Below the pieces are notes generated by a model that did not search any database, had not been told where the DNA came from, and saw only the letters and a list, made by a program, of their open reading frames with translations. The translations under genes were made by a program, and so were the position numbers. A stretch of DNA of 47,791 nt. Origin: Planctomycetota bacterium (GTDB lineage: Bacteria > Planctomycetota > UBA8108 > JACQVS01). The first letter of the stretch is position 1. Each line of letters opens with the position of its first letter. Below, piece by piece: positions 16,874 through 24,916 of the stretch. The stretch is from the NCBI GenBank assembly GCA_016209605.1, contig JACQVS010000187.1, positions 1 to 47,791 on the forward strand, written 5' to 3'.

Positions 16874-17016
16874 ATGTTCCTCACTGTCTTTGACCCACTC
16901 AACGAATCGGCAAACACCGGTAAAACGGGGCATGCTCTCGGACCTTGCCCCGTCTATCGTTCATCGGAAAAAGCCTCCGGGGAACTTCAGTGCCAGCTTT
17001 TTCTGGGGATAGGCCG

Positions 17017-18030
17017 TTAAAGACCGAATTCTCCCTTGAGCAGGCGGAAGCCGCTGTGCACGTGGGCGGCGCCATTCTGGAAGTTGGCGTAGGAGATGAT
17101 GAAGGACCGGCCGTGGATGATATAGGAATGGGGCTCGAAGGGATCGATGCCCCCGCGCCAGGCGATCTGGATCTGGTCGGCGCCGGCCGCCTTGACCTCC
17201 TGATAAATCGCCCGGCTCGCTTCCTCGGGCAAGTGCTTGATATAATCCTTGACCAGCCGTTCGAAGATCTTTTGCTGATCCTCGCTCAACTTGGCGGCGG
17301 GCAGGCCCCTGGGCAGGAGGCCGGCATAGCGCTCTGAAGTCGCCCCCTGAATTTCCCACTCCTCCGGCTTTTCTTTCCCCTCGACCTCCTGGCGCTGCTT
17401 TTCATCCAGAGACTTCATCAGCTCGCGGGCGAGGTCTTCCACCCCCGCCAGCACCCGCAGCCCCTTTTTCGGGCCGTGTTGGACGAGGGCCGGATTGGCC
17501 CCGAAAAAGAGCGGCGTGGCCGAAAGCACCCGCTCCCCATCGAGGGTGAAGTTCAAGCTCAGGTGGTGGCCTTCGAACCGCCAGCCCCAGCGGCCCTGGG
17601 GACCCGGGGTCCCGAAAAGGCTCGCGTAATACAGCTCGGGATCGCGGACGAATCGCCCGTTCGGGCCTTCGAGCTCTTGCAAAATCTCCTCCAGCCCCCG
17701 CACCTGGTCGGCCGTCTTCAAGCCGATCTCGCTGAGCGAGGCGGCGAGGAGATCCTGGAGCTTCTGCTTTTGCGAACTCCCCAGCTCCTTGAGCGGAATC
17801 CCCTTCCGGTCCCGCGGGATGAAGTGCCAGTTGAAGCGCTCCTTGTCGTCGAAAGCGAAGCTGGCCTTGGCCTTTTGCTTCTCATCCAGGCCGGCGAGGA
17901 ACCCCTGGGCCGCCTGGACGATCTTGGCCCCGGCCGGGGAAAGAGCCCGGCCCGCAACGGGCAGGGCGAGGCGCGCCGCCCCGAGGCCGAGGAGGAATAT
18001 GGCGCTCGAGAAGAAAAGCCGCTTGTTCAT
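17017..18030 (-). CDS. DUF3500 family secreted protein
   Basis: Exported protein of the DUF3500 family. Start ATG at 18030 (TTG 18036 is possible). Signal peptide: KRLFFSSAIFLLGLGAARLALPVAG. Family-like features are FAFDDKERFNWHFIPRDRKGIPLKEL, LYYASLFGTPGPQGRWGWRFEGHHLSLNFTL, TPLFFGANPA and the ending IHGRSFIISYANFQNGAAHVHSGFR; the HHLS and HVHS histidines suggest a metal site, but the reaction is unknown. At 337 aa it is about the usual length. The two-hairpin repeat element lies 16 nt upstream, between this gene and the enolase-superfamily gene. Confidence 0.8.
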   Translation of the reverse strand: MNKRLFFSSAIFLLGLGAARLALPVAGRALSPAGAKIVQAAQGFLAGLDEKQKAKASFAFDDKERFNWHFIPRDRKGIPLKELGSSQKQKLQDLLAASLSEIGLKTADQVRGLEEILQELEGPNGRFVRDPELYYASLFGTPGPQGRWGWRFEGHHLSLNFTLDGERVLSATPLFFGANPALVQHGPKKGLRVLAGVEDLARELMKSLDEKQRQEVEGKEKPEEWEIQGATSERYAGLLPRGLPAAKLSEDQQKIFERLVKDYIKHLPEEASRAIYQEVKAAGADQIQIAWRGGIDPFEPHSYIIHGRSFIISYANFQNGAAHVHSGFRLLKGEFGL

Positions 18031-18046
18031 GGGCAAGATCTATAAT

Positions 18047-18107
18047 GCGGGCTTCGCCCGCATCTGAGCTATCTGCAACTTCTCCGCATCCTGCGGAGAA
18101 GTTGCAG
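18047..18107 (+). repeat. Two-hairpin repeat element, copy 1
   Basis: Hairpin A is GCGGGC-TTC-GCCCGC (18047-18061). After an 11-nt linker comes hairpin B, a perfect 16-bp stem (18073-18088 with 18092-18107) around a 3-nt loop, followed by AGGAAGAA. A second copy with the same order, spacing and strand is at 31324-31383; the stems differ only by paired changes. Located between a DUF3500 gene and an enolase-superfamily gene. Confidence 0.8.
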
Positions 18108-18137
18108 AGGAAGAAAATAACTGTTCTTGGACAGAAA

Positions 18138-19301
18138 CTACCGGCGCAGGTTCCAGCGGGCGTTGCGAAACATGTCCAGCCCGGGGTCGAGAATGACGCC
18201 GTCCTCCAGCGCCGGGGATTGGGAGCGGATGAACTCCTCATCGATTTCCACGCCCCAGCCCGGACCCTGGGGGAGGCTGAAGCAGCCGTTCGCCACTTCC
18301 GGATAGTTCTTCCCCGCCCGTTTGACCTCCGGATCGACAAAATCGTTGAAGTGCTCGAGGATCTTGCCGTTCCGCAGCGTCGCCATGAGGTGGAGCGCCG
18401 CGGCCGTCGAGACGATGCCGCCGACATTGTGGGGGGCGACCATGACGCCGTGGGCTTCGGCCGTCGAGGCGATCTTCTTGGTCTCCAGGAGGCCGCCGCA
18501 CTGGGAGATGTCGGGCTGGATGATGTCGACGGCGCCGAGGGCGAAAAGCGGCGTGAACTCCGGCGCGCCGTAAAGCCGCTCCCCGGCGGCGATCGGAAGC
18601 GCGGTGTGCTTCCGTACCCGCGCCAGGGCCTCCAGGTTGTTGGGGCGGCACGGCTCCTCGATCCAGCCGGGAGAGTGGCGGTCGATGGCGCGGGCCACCT
18701 CGATGGCCTGATGGGGGGAGAAGCGCCCGTGCATTTCGATGAAGAGCTGCATACGTTCGCCGGCGGCCTCGCGAACCGCCGCGATCAGATCCAGGGAGCG
18801 CCGGAACTCCTCGCGGGTCAGCTCGAGGTCGCCGTTCCCGAAGGGATCGAACTTGAGGCCGAGATAACCGCGCTCCCGCACCTTTCTCGCCGCCGCGGCA
18901 AAGGCTTCCGGCTCCCTCTCCACCCGGTACCAGCCGTTGGCGTAAGCAGGGATCTTCTCCCGCACCTTGCCGCCGAGGAGGCGGTAAACCGGCTGCTTGC
19001 AGGCCTTGCCAATAATGTCCCAGCAAGCCATTTCCACCATCGCCAGGCCGGTCATCACCACCTCGCCCGGCTTGCCGAAGTCGAGCAGCGTCAGGCGGCG
19101 GTACAGGTCTTCGATGTCAAAAGGATCGTGCCCGATGATGTGGCGGCGGACATCGCGCAAGTACTCGAGGACGGTGTGGGTCTTGCAGACCACCCGCGCC
19201 TCGCCGGCCCCGGAGAGATTGGCATCGGTCTCGAGGATGAGGGTGCTGATATTGCGCCACGGGGTGCCGAGGGTCAAGGTCCGGTATTCGGTGATCTTCA
19301 T
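18138..19301 (-). CDS. Enolase-superfamily sugar-acid dehydratase (mandelate racemase/galactonate dehydratase-like)
   Basis: Predicted cytoplasmic Mg-dependent dehydratase of sugar acids, 387 aa, the usual length. Start ATG at 19301; the frame reaches 19364 but overlaps the upstream gene. The N-terminal capping domain is followed by the barrel with KFDPFG, metal ligands in FIEMHGRF, WIEEP and AGERL, and the C-terminal base in VAPHNVGG; the EMHGR pattern is close to D-galactonate/gluconate dehydratases. The third-position ligand is Glu in place of the more common Asp (VDxHGR). The exact substrate cannot be read. It is 22 nt behind the copper-monooxygenase-like gene on the same strand, so they probably form one transcription unit. 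Confidence 0.85.
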   Translation of the reverse strand: MKITEYRTLTLGTPWRNISTLILETDANLSGAGEARVVCKTHTVLEYLRDVRRHIIGHDPFDIEDLYRRLTLLDFGKPGEVVMTGLAMVEMACWDIIGKACKQPVYRLLGGKVREKIPAYANGWYRVEREPEAFAAAARKVRERGYLGLKFDPFGNGDLELTREEFRRSLDLIAAVREAAGERMQLFIEMHGRFSPHQAIEVARAIDRHSPGWIEEPCRPNNLEALARVRKHTALPIAAGERLYGAPEFTPLFALGAVDIIQPDISQCGGLLETKKIASTAEAHGVMVAPHNVGGIVSTAAALHLMATLRNGKILEHFNDFVDPEVKRAGKNYPEVANGCFSLPQGPGWGVEIDEEFIRSQSPALEDGVILDPGLDMFRNARWNLRR

Positions 19302-19323
19302 CGTTTGACAGGATTCAACAGGG

Positions 19324-21207
19324 TCAGTGCTCCGAATAGTACCCGAGCATGATGCACATCTCATCCTCCGAGGTCAACCCGAAGGTCAAGGGCCTGGTCT
19401 TGTCGAAGTTGTTGTGGACGCACTCGAAGCGCAGGCCTTCGCCCGCGGTAAGCACCATGGGCGGATCGAAGATCTTGTTTTCCGGATCATCCCAGTCGAA
19501 GTTGTCATAGACCACTTCCATGGTCGGGCTCCCCTTCACAAACCGCTTGATGGTGAAGCGTTCGCCGTGCCGGTGCATGTGGGAGCTGAGGGAGTGGACC
19601 CAGGTGGGGCGCGCCACCCCGTTCGCGCCCGGCCAGTCGGCGGTGGAGGTGCGCGTCTCCCCCGGAGGGATGTAGAGGAAGGGATCGATGGCGAAGATGG
19701 GCTTCGCCAGGGAGGCCACCTTGGCAGGGTCGGCGAAGAAGATATTGACGTACACCTCGCCGTAATAGACCTGGCTGCCATCGAGGTTGAGGTAGTGCGA
19801 GTTGAGGTCGAAGATGGTCCCCTTGGGGAGCAGGAAGGCGATGCTGCCGTCCTCGGAGAACTTCTGGGAGAAGAAGGACTGTTGGGCGCCGGTGATGAAG
19901 CTGTGCTCGCCGGAGCCGACGCCGGTGCTGGAGCTGCCCTCCCGCAGGCCGGCCGGCGGCAAGGCGCCGTGATCATCCCACGTATAGAGGATGAAGTGAT
20001 GGCTGTTCTCGGTCATGTGGACGTCGATCTGCTGGACGTAGGCATCGAAGGTCAGCTCAGGATCGTAGAACTTGAAAACCTCCCGCTCCCGATGGGCGGC
20101 GATCTGGAAAGGATCGAGGTGGATCTGGAGGCCGTTCTCAGGAACCGGCGGCGGCTGGAGGCGGTCCGGCGGCGGCGGCGGGGTGTCGGAGAGGTCCGGA
20201 ACGCCAGCGATGGCCCCCTGGCGCGGCGCCCCCGCCAGGATCCACTCGCGGATGGCCTGGATCCTGTCCTCGCTCAAGGCCCGCAGGGAGAGGGGCATGC
20301 GGTTCCCTTCGCCGGGGCCGGGCTGGACGAGCTTCTTCAAGAGGAAGCTGTTCTCGGGCCTCCCCGCATCGACCCGGAGGAGTCCGGCCTCGCGGGCGGC
20401 GATGTTCTCGGGGGACTGGCCGACCAGCGCCGCGTGCGCGGTTTCCAGGGACTCCAGCACCAGGCCGCCCTTGTGCGCCAGGGCGCTGTGGCAGGAGGAC
20501 GAGGAGCAGGTGGTGGCGAAGATCTTCGCCTGGATGCTTTCAAAGGACAGCTCCGGCGTGGCGCCCAGGCACTGATCCCTCTCTTCGTGGCCGAGGGCGG
20601 GGATCTGCACCGTGCCGAGGAAGAGATGGAGCAGGATGCCCACGGCATCGGAAAGGTCCACCGAGCCATCGGCGTTGGCGTCGGCGACCGCCAGGCAGCT
20701 CGGGGCGGCCCCTCCCAGGAAGAGGTAGCCGAGGAGCCCGATGCCGTCGGTCACTTCCAGCTGGCCGTTCCCGTCGACGTCTCCGCGCTCGAGCGCCGGC
20801 GTGCTGCCGCGGGCCCCCTCGTCGATCCAGCGCCGGAGGGTGCCGATCTGAGCCGGATCGAGCGGGGCGGCGAAGGGCATGCGCGAACCGTAAAGTGGTG
20901 GGTCGCCGATCAGCTTCAAGTACAGGGAGCTCATCCCCGACTTGCCGGCGATCACCGGAGGGGCCTGGTAAAGCTCGCCGAAGCTGGCCATGAGGGCGTC
21001 ATACGTGGTCAGCTCGACGCCGCTGGCGCGCTCCCCGAGGTGGCAGCCGGAGCCGCCGCAGCCGGCGTCGAAGATAGGCTGGATTTCGGCGCGGTAGTCG
21101 ACCAGCTCGTGAGACCGGGCCGAGAGACCCGAAACGAGCCAGATTCCGGTGGCCAGTACGGCAAATGCGGATGAATGGCGGACGCTGAATCTTCTCATGA
21201 ATTCCAT
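19324..21207 (-). CDS. Secreted protein: two haem-type CxxxxCH domains, dockerin-like insert, copper monooxygenase-like domain
   Basis: Signal peptide near the start (AFAVLATGIWLVSGLSA; ATG 21207 or 21198). A first cytochrome-like domain has CGGSGCH (CX4CH) and RMPFAAPLDPAQIGTLRRWIDEG. A dockerin-like pair follows (RGDVDGNGQLEVTDGIGLL, VADANADGSVDLSDAVGIL). A second cytochrome-like domain has CSSSSCH and RMPLSLRALSEDRIQAIREWILAG. The C-terminal 270 residues resemble the two-domain type II copper ascorbate-dependent monooxygenase fold (PHM/DBM): DVHMTENSHHFILYTW, HSLSSHMHRHGERFTI (HxH) and TSEDEMCIMLGYY (Met ligand). Oxidation of an unknown substrate outside the cell is inferred. The gene precedes the dehydratase gene by 22 nt. 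The dockerin-like module is internal here, unlike in the other genes. Confidence 0.8.
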   Translation of the reverse strand: MEFMRRFSVRHSSAFAVLATGIWLVSGLSARSHELVDYRAEIQPIFDAGCGGSGCHLGERASGVELTTYDALMASFGELYQAPPVIAGKSGMSSLYLKLIGDPPLYGSRMPFAAPLDPAQIGTLRRWIDEGARGSTPALERGDVDGNGQLEVTDGIGLLGYLFLGGAAPSCLAVADANADGSVDLSDAVGILLHLFLGTVQIPALGHEERDQCLGATPELSFESIQAKIFATTCSSSSCHSALAHKGGLVLESLETAHAALVGQSPENIAAREAGLLRVDAGRPENSFLLKKLVQPGPGEGNRMPLSLRALSEDRIQAIREWILAGAPRQGAIAGVPDLSDTPPPPPDRLQPPPVPENGLQIHLDPFQIAAHREREVFKFYDPELTFDAYVQQIDVHMTENSHHFILYTWDDHGALPPAGLREGSSSTGVGSGEHSFITGAQQSFFSQKFSEDGSIAFLLPKGTIFDLNSHYLNLDGSQVYYGEVYVNIFFADPAKVASLAKPIFAIDPFLYIPPGETRTSTADWPGANGVARPTWVHSLSSHMHRHGERFTIKRFVKGSPTMEVVYDNFDWDDPENKIFDPPMVLTAGEGLRFECVHNNFDKTRPLTFGLTSEDEMCIMLGYYSEH

Positions 21208-21294
21208 GTGCTTAGATTACCTGAATAACCATGGTGACCTCGAGCCTACTAACACGATGCGCTCATCGTAGTGCACAGCCTGGAGGGGTGGAAG

Positions 21295-22098
21295 TCAAAA
21301 ATTGAAAAAAAACCGGTCGCCGTGGCGCAGCACGCGGAGGCCCGGCGCCCGGGAGCGGAGGGCTGAGATCTCCCGGAGGACCTCGGCCGCGAAGGCGGGC
21401 TTGAGGTGGTGGATGCCGATCTGGAGCCGCGGCCGGCGGGAGAGCAGGGGCTCGACCAGCCGCAGGAACTGCCGCGGCGTCAGGTGGCCGTGGTCCAGGG
21501 CCCAGCGCTCCAGCCGGTTCGGATAGGAGATCTCCATGGCCAGGAACCGGAGCCGCGGCGCCCCGAGGAGATGGTCGAGGAGGCCCTCCCGGTAGCCGGT
21601 GTCCGCGAGGATGGCGACCGACCCGTTCGTTCGCTCGAAGAGGAATCCGACGGTGGGGACGCGGTGGACGGTGCGGAAGGGGCGGATCTTGAATCCGCCC
21701 AGGGACAGCGCCGGCCTCTTCCGTAAATCGAACGCCGCCAGGGACGCGAAGCCGATCGCCGGCCTGAGGACATCGGGCCACAGGCCGCCGAAGAGATGGC
21801 GGGAGACCGGTTCGAGCGCGGCCGCTTCCCCGTGGAGGCAGATCGGCTTGATGGACAGCCCGGACCGCCCTCCCGTCTGGACGTTGTCGAGGAACTGCGG
21901 CAGCTCGTGGAGGTGGTCGAGATGGGCGTGGGTGAGGAGGACGTGGCGGATGCGGCGCTGCTCCCTCAGGGCCAGGCCGGAGGCGATGGCCCCGGCGTCG
22001 ACCGCGATCTCGCCGTTGATGATGAAGGTGGTCGACAGGTGGCCGCGGCTGGCGGGAGGGTGGGAGCAGGCGATTTTGATCCGGAGCGCCGATTTCAT
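21295..22098 (-). CDS. MBL-fold metallohydrolase, class II cyclic-nucleotide phosphodiesterase-like
   Basis: Metallo-beta-lactamase fold hydrolase. Metal motif THAHLDHLHELP (HxHxDH), then FRTVHRVPTVGFLFE, ILADTGY and the segment MEISYPNRLERWALDHGHLTPRQF, which matches class II 3',5'-cyclic-nucleotide phosphodiesterases (CpdP/PDE1 type). The likely reaction is cleavage of a cyclic nucleotide or similar phosphodiester. Start ATG at 22098 (TTG 22107 also possible). No signal peptide. It is divergent from the nucleoside-phosphorylase-like gene, with about 70 nt between the two starts, so the two may share regulation. Confidence 0.8.
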   Translation of the reverse strand: MKSALRIKIACSHPPASRGHLSTTFIINGEIAVDAGAIASGLALREQRRIRHVLLTHAHLDHLHELPQFLDNVQTGGRSGLSIKPICLHGEAAALEPVSRHLFGGLWPDVLRPAIGFASLAAFDLRKRPALSLGGFKIRPFRTVHRVPTVGFLFERTNGSVAILADTGYREGLLDHLLGAPRLRFLAMEISYPNRLERWALDHGHLTPRQFLRLVEPLLSRRPRLQIGIHHLKPAFAAEVLREISALRSRAPGLRVLRHGDRFFFNF

Positions 22099-22167
22099 TT
22101 CGTACAAACCTCATGCAAGGACGGCGGTCATGAGATACAATAAAACGCTTTGAATCAAGCACATTCC

Positions 22168-23004
22168 ATGGAAACGCCCCGAGAACGCTTGCTCCACCTC
22201 GTCGTCGCCCTCCCGGCCGAAGCCCATCCTCTGGCCGAGCGCTTCCGCCTCAAAGGCCTCGAGGGCCGTGGGCCCTGGCCGGTCTTTGAAGGGGAGGAGA
22301 TGCGCCTGGTGGTCTCGGGACCCGGCAAGGTGGCGGCGGCAGCGGCCGCAAGCCACCTGCAAGGATCATTCGGGGCCCCCAAGCAGATCGCCTGGCTCAA
22401 CCTCGGGATCGGCGGGTGCGGCGATGCTTCCCTGGGGGAGGCCTTTCTGGCCCACAAGATCACCGACCGCGCCAGTGGAAAAAACTACTACCCCGGCCTC
22501 ATCTTCAAGCCGCCCTGCCGGACCGCCGTCTTTCTCACCGTCGACCAGCCGGAGGCGCGCTATCAGGGCCCGGAGGTTTACGACATGGAGGCGAGCGGAT
22601 TCTTCGAGGCCGCCTGCGCCTTCTCCACCGCCGAGCTGGCGCACTCGCTGAAGATCATCTCCGACAACCGCGCCTCGCCTCCTCAAAACGTCACCCGGAA
22701 ACAGGTGGAGGCGCTGATCGCGGCCCGGCTCGAGGTGATCGAGGCGGTCATCCGGCAGCTCCTCGCCCTGGGGCGGGAGCTGCGCTCGCTCCACCGCGAT
22801 CCGGCGGCGCTCGAGGCCTTCACGGAGCGCTGGCGCTTCACCGTCACCCAGGAGCGCCAGCTCCGCCGCCTGCTCCGCCAACTCCAGGCGATCGAGCTGA
22901 AGCCCGAGGCGGCGCGCTTTTCCGGCTGCAAGGCCGCCGGCGACGTCTTGAGCGGCCTGCGCGAGGAACTCGATTCGGCCGCCGCCAGGGAAGCCCGGGG
23001 ATAG
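22168..23004 (+). CDS. Nucleoside phosphorylase / MTA-SAH nucleosidase-like protein with helical tail
   Basis: The N-terminal 180 residues follow the PNP/UDP superfamily: VVALPAEAHPLAERF at the start, LNLGIGGCG, and the active-site stretch VYDMEASGFFEAA with Glu141 plus ISDN with Asp166, equivalent to the ribose- and base-binding Glu and Asp of MTA/SAH nucleosidase. So hydrolysis or phosphorolysis of a nucleoside glycosidic bond is likely. Residues about 175-278 are an extra helical, basic tail (ALIAARLEVIEAVIRQLLALGREL, RRLLRQLQAIELKPEAARFSG) not normal for MTAN. ATG 22168 preferred; TTG 22150 in frame upstream. Two nucleotides separate its stop from the radical SAM gene, so they are almost certainly co-translated. 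Confidence 0.75.
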   Translation: METPRERLLHLVVALPAEAHPLAERFRLKGLEGRGPWPVFEGEEMRLVVSGPGKVAAAAAASHLQGSFGAPKQIAWLNLGIGGCGDASLGEAFLAHKITDRASGKNYYPGLIFKPPCRTAVFLTVDQPEARYQGPEVYDMEASGFFEAACAFSTAELAHSLKIISDNRASPPQNVTRKQVEALIAARLEVIEAVIRQLLALGRELRSLHRDPAALEAFTERWRFTVTQERQLRRLLRQLQAIELKPEAARFSGCKAAGDVLSGLREELDSAAAREARG

Positions 23005-23006
23005 CC

Positions 23007-23999
23007 ATGTTCGAGACCGTTTACGTCGAAGAGGCGATCCAGGGCCACCCGCGCGCGAAGGCGGTTTTGAAGCGCCTTGCCGGGGCCACCCAGGTGACCT
23101 GCCATCACTTCGGGGAGGTCTTCAACCGCAAGGCCCAGAACTTCCGCCTGCAGAAGCGGCGGCGGGCTCTGATCCTGGCGGGTAAGCGCGGCCGTCTCGT
23201 CTTGCCGGCGCCGGCGGGCTACGGCCTCGGCAGCCGGCGCAACTTCTACTTCTCGCATCTCCTCAACTGCCCCTACGACTGCCGCTACTGCTTCCTCCAG
23301 GGCCTTTACCGCTCCGCCCATCTCGTCCTCTTCGTCAACTACGAGGACTTCTTCCGCGCCCTCGAAGAGGAGATCGCCGAGGCGGGCGGCGGGAGCGAGC
23401 CGCCGTGCTTCTTCTCCGGCTACGACTGCGACAGCCTGGCCCTCGAGCCCCTCACCGGCTTCGCCGCCGCCTTCGTGCCCTTTTTCGCGGCGCGGCCCCG
23501 GGCGTGCCTCGAGCTGCGCACGAAAAGCGTCCAGGTGAAGGGCTTGCTGGAACTGGAGCCCGCCAGGAACTGCATCGCCGCCTTCAGCTTCACCCCCCGG
23601 CCCCTGCACGAGCGCCACGAGGAGGGGGTCCCCTCCATCCCGCGCCGCCTGGAGGCCCTCGTCCGGCTCCAGGAGCGCGGCTGGCCGGTGGGGCTGCGCT
23701 TCGACCCCCTCCTCTACCTCGAGGGCTTCGAAGCGGTTTACCGCGATTTTTTCGCCGCCGTCTTCGACCGGGTCCGGGCCGAAAACCTGCACTCGGTGAG
23801 CCTCGGCAACTTCCGGCTGCCCAGGGACATTCACTGGGCCATGGCGGGCCTGTACCCCGAGGAAAAGCTCTTCGCCTTCGGCCTGGAGGAGAGGGAAGGG
23901 CTGGTGTCCTACCGCGAAGCGGTGGTCGCGCGGCTGCTGGATTTCTGCCAGGAGGAGATCTCGAAATACGTGCCGGAAGAGAAGGTGTTCCGGTGCTGA
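23007..23999 (+). CDS. Spore-photoproduct-lyase-like radical SAM protein
   Basis: Radical SAM enzyme, 330 aa. The 4Fe-4S ligands are Cys88, Cys92 and Cys95 in NCPYDCRYCFLQG, the CX3CX2C pattern with the aromatic signature of the SPL family. SPL-like traits are NFYFSHLLNCPYDCRYC, EPPCFFSGYDCDSLALEPLTGF, LELRTKSVQVKGLL and FSFTPRPLHERHEEGVPSIPRRLEAL, with FDPLLYLEGF. Real SPL repairs UV spore photoproduct using a Cys in its C-terminal part; only the penultimate Phe-Arg-Cys end (VFRC) and a few other Cys could play that part. The organism shows no sign of sporulation, so the target is probably another lesion or modified base. It follows the phosphorylase-like gene by 2 nt. Confidence 0.8.
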   Translation: MFETVYVEEAIQGHPRAKAVLKRLAGATQVTCHHFGEVFNRKAQNFRLQKRRRALILAGKRGRLVLPAPAGYGLGSRRNFYFSHLLNCPYDCRYCFLQGLYRSAHLVLFVNYEDFFRALEEEIAEAGGGSEPPCFFSGYDCDSLALEPLTGFAAAFVPFFAARPRACLELRTKSVQVKGLLELEPARNCIAAFSFTPRPLHERHEEGVPSIPRRLEALVRLQERGWPVGLRFDPLLYLEGFEAVYRDFFAAVFDRVRAENLHSVSLGNFRLPRDIHWAMAGLYPEEKLFAFGLEEREGLVSYREAVVARLLDFCQEEISKYVPEEKVFRC

Positions 24000-24065
24000 G
24001 TTGCCGCAGCCAGCCGGCCGCCTCCGGCGGAGCACCGAAACAATCTCTTTCAAGGAATTGATATG

Positions 24066-24143
24066 ACCACGAAGGCAGGAAGAGCACGAAGAAAAGAAAA
24101 TTAAAAATTATTTCCTCTTCGTGTCCTTCGTGTTCTTCGTGGT
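24066..24143. repeat. Inverted ACCACGAAG/CTTCGTGGT repeat
   Basis: ACCACGAAG (24066-24074) begins and CTTCGTGGT (24135-24143) ends a 78-nt segment made of purine-rich GAA-CACGAAG-like steps on one side and their pyrimidine complements on the other (TTCGTGTCCTTCGTGTTCTTCGTGG). It folds into one long imperfect hairpin with an A/T-rich tip (24101-24113). It sits between the radical SAM and SDR genes, 31 nt before the SDR start. This type of sequence recurs in many environmental bacterial genomes. Confidence 0.65.
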
Positions 24144-24174
24144 GAAATTATTCTTTAGATCCGAGAGGAACTTC

Positions 24175-24894
24175 ATGTCTAAAACCATCTTGGTCACCGG
24201 GGCCAGCTCCGGGATCGGCCGGGCCATCTGCGAGCGCCTTCTGGCCGAGGGGCATCAGGTCCTCGGCGTGGCCCGCGACTTCAAGAAGCTGCCGTCTTCG
24301 CACCCGCGGTTCCAGGCCTTCTTCATCGACCTCTCGGCGCTCCCCGCCTTGCCGGAGCGGCTGCAGGCGGTCGCCGAGGCCCATCCGCAGGTGGAGGCGA
24401 TCGTCTTCAACGCCGGCCGTGGACTTTTCGGCAGCCTGGAGCAGCTCTCGCCGGCGCAGATCCGCAGCCTCATCGACCTCAACTTCACCAGCCACGCCTT
24501 GCTGGCGCGCGCCTTCCTGCCCGCCCTGAAGAAGCGGGGGGAGGGGGACTTGATCTTCATCGGCTCCGAGGCGGCGCTGCGGGGCCGCCGCATGGGCTCG
24601 ATTTACTGCGCCAGCAAGTTCGCCCTGCGCGGCTTCGCCCAGGCCCTGCGCGAGGAGTGCGCCGCGAGCGGCGTGCGGGTGGCGGTGATCAACCCCGGCA
24701 TGGCGCAAACGCCGTTTTACGACGGCCTCGACTTCGCTCCCGGGCCCGAGCCGGCCAATTACCTCGAGCCCGCCGACGTGGCGCAGGCCGTGTCGCTCAT
24801 CCTCGCAGCCCGCCCGGGAACGGTCTTCGACGAGATCAACCTCTCGCCCCTCAAGCGGGTGGTGCGCGCGCGATCGCCGGAAAAAAAGGCTTGA
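24175..24894 (+). CDS. Short-chain dehydrogenase/reductase
   Basis: Classical NAD(P)-dependent SDR, 239 aa. Cofactor motif TGASSGIG (residues 8-15), NAG at 79-81, catalytic Ser131, Tyr144 and Lys148 (YCASK), and PGMAQTPF for the cofactor loop. VARDFKK at 32-38 has a basic residue after the second strand (Arg34), which favours NADP. Start ATG 24175 is preceded by GAGAGGAAC; the frame runs upstream to 24121 through the repeat, which is not coding. The substrate is unknown. It is the last plus-strand gene before a convergent gene only 22 nt away. Confidence 0.88.
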   Translation: MSKTILVTGASSGIGRAICERLLAEGHQVLGVARDFKKLPSSHPRFQAFFIDLSALPALPERLQAVAEAHPQVEAIVFNAGRGLFGSLEQLSPAQIRSLIDLNFTSHALLARAFLPALKKRGEGDLIFIGSEAALRGRRMGSIYCASKFALRGFAQALREECAASGVRVAVINPGMAQTPFYDGLDFAPGPEPANYLEPADVAQAVSLILAARPGTVFDEINLSPLKRVVRARSPEKKA

Positions 24895-24916
24895 TGCTGG
24901 ATTTCATAAATCCTTC

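Noticed and set aside
19327..21174. Plus-strand open frame of 615 codons
   Set aside because: Antisense of the copper-monooxygenase-like gene; composition of a shadow frame.
22416..23006. Longer start for the radical SAM gene
   Set aside because: The upstream open frame runs through the phosphorylase gene in another frame; ATG 23007 starts the conserved sequence.
23007..23999. True spore photoproduct lyase
   Set aside because: The family fits, but no sporulation genes are nearby and the key Cys is not certain, so only the family-like call is made.
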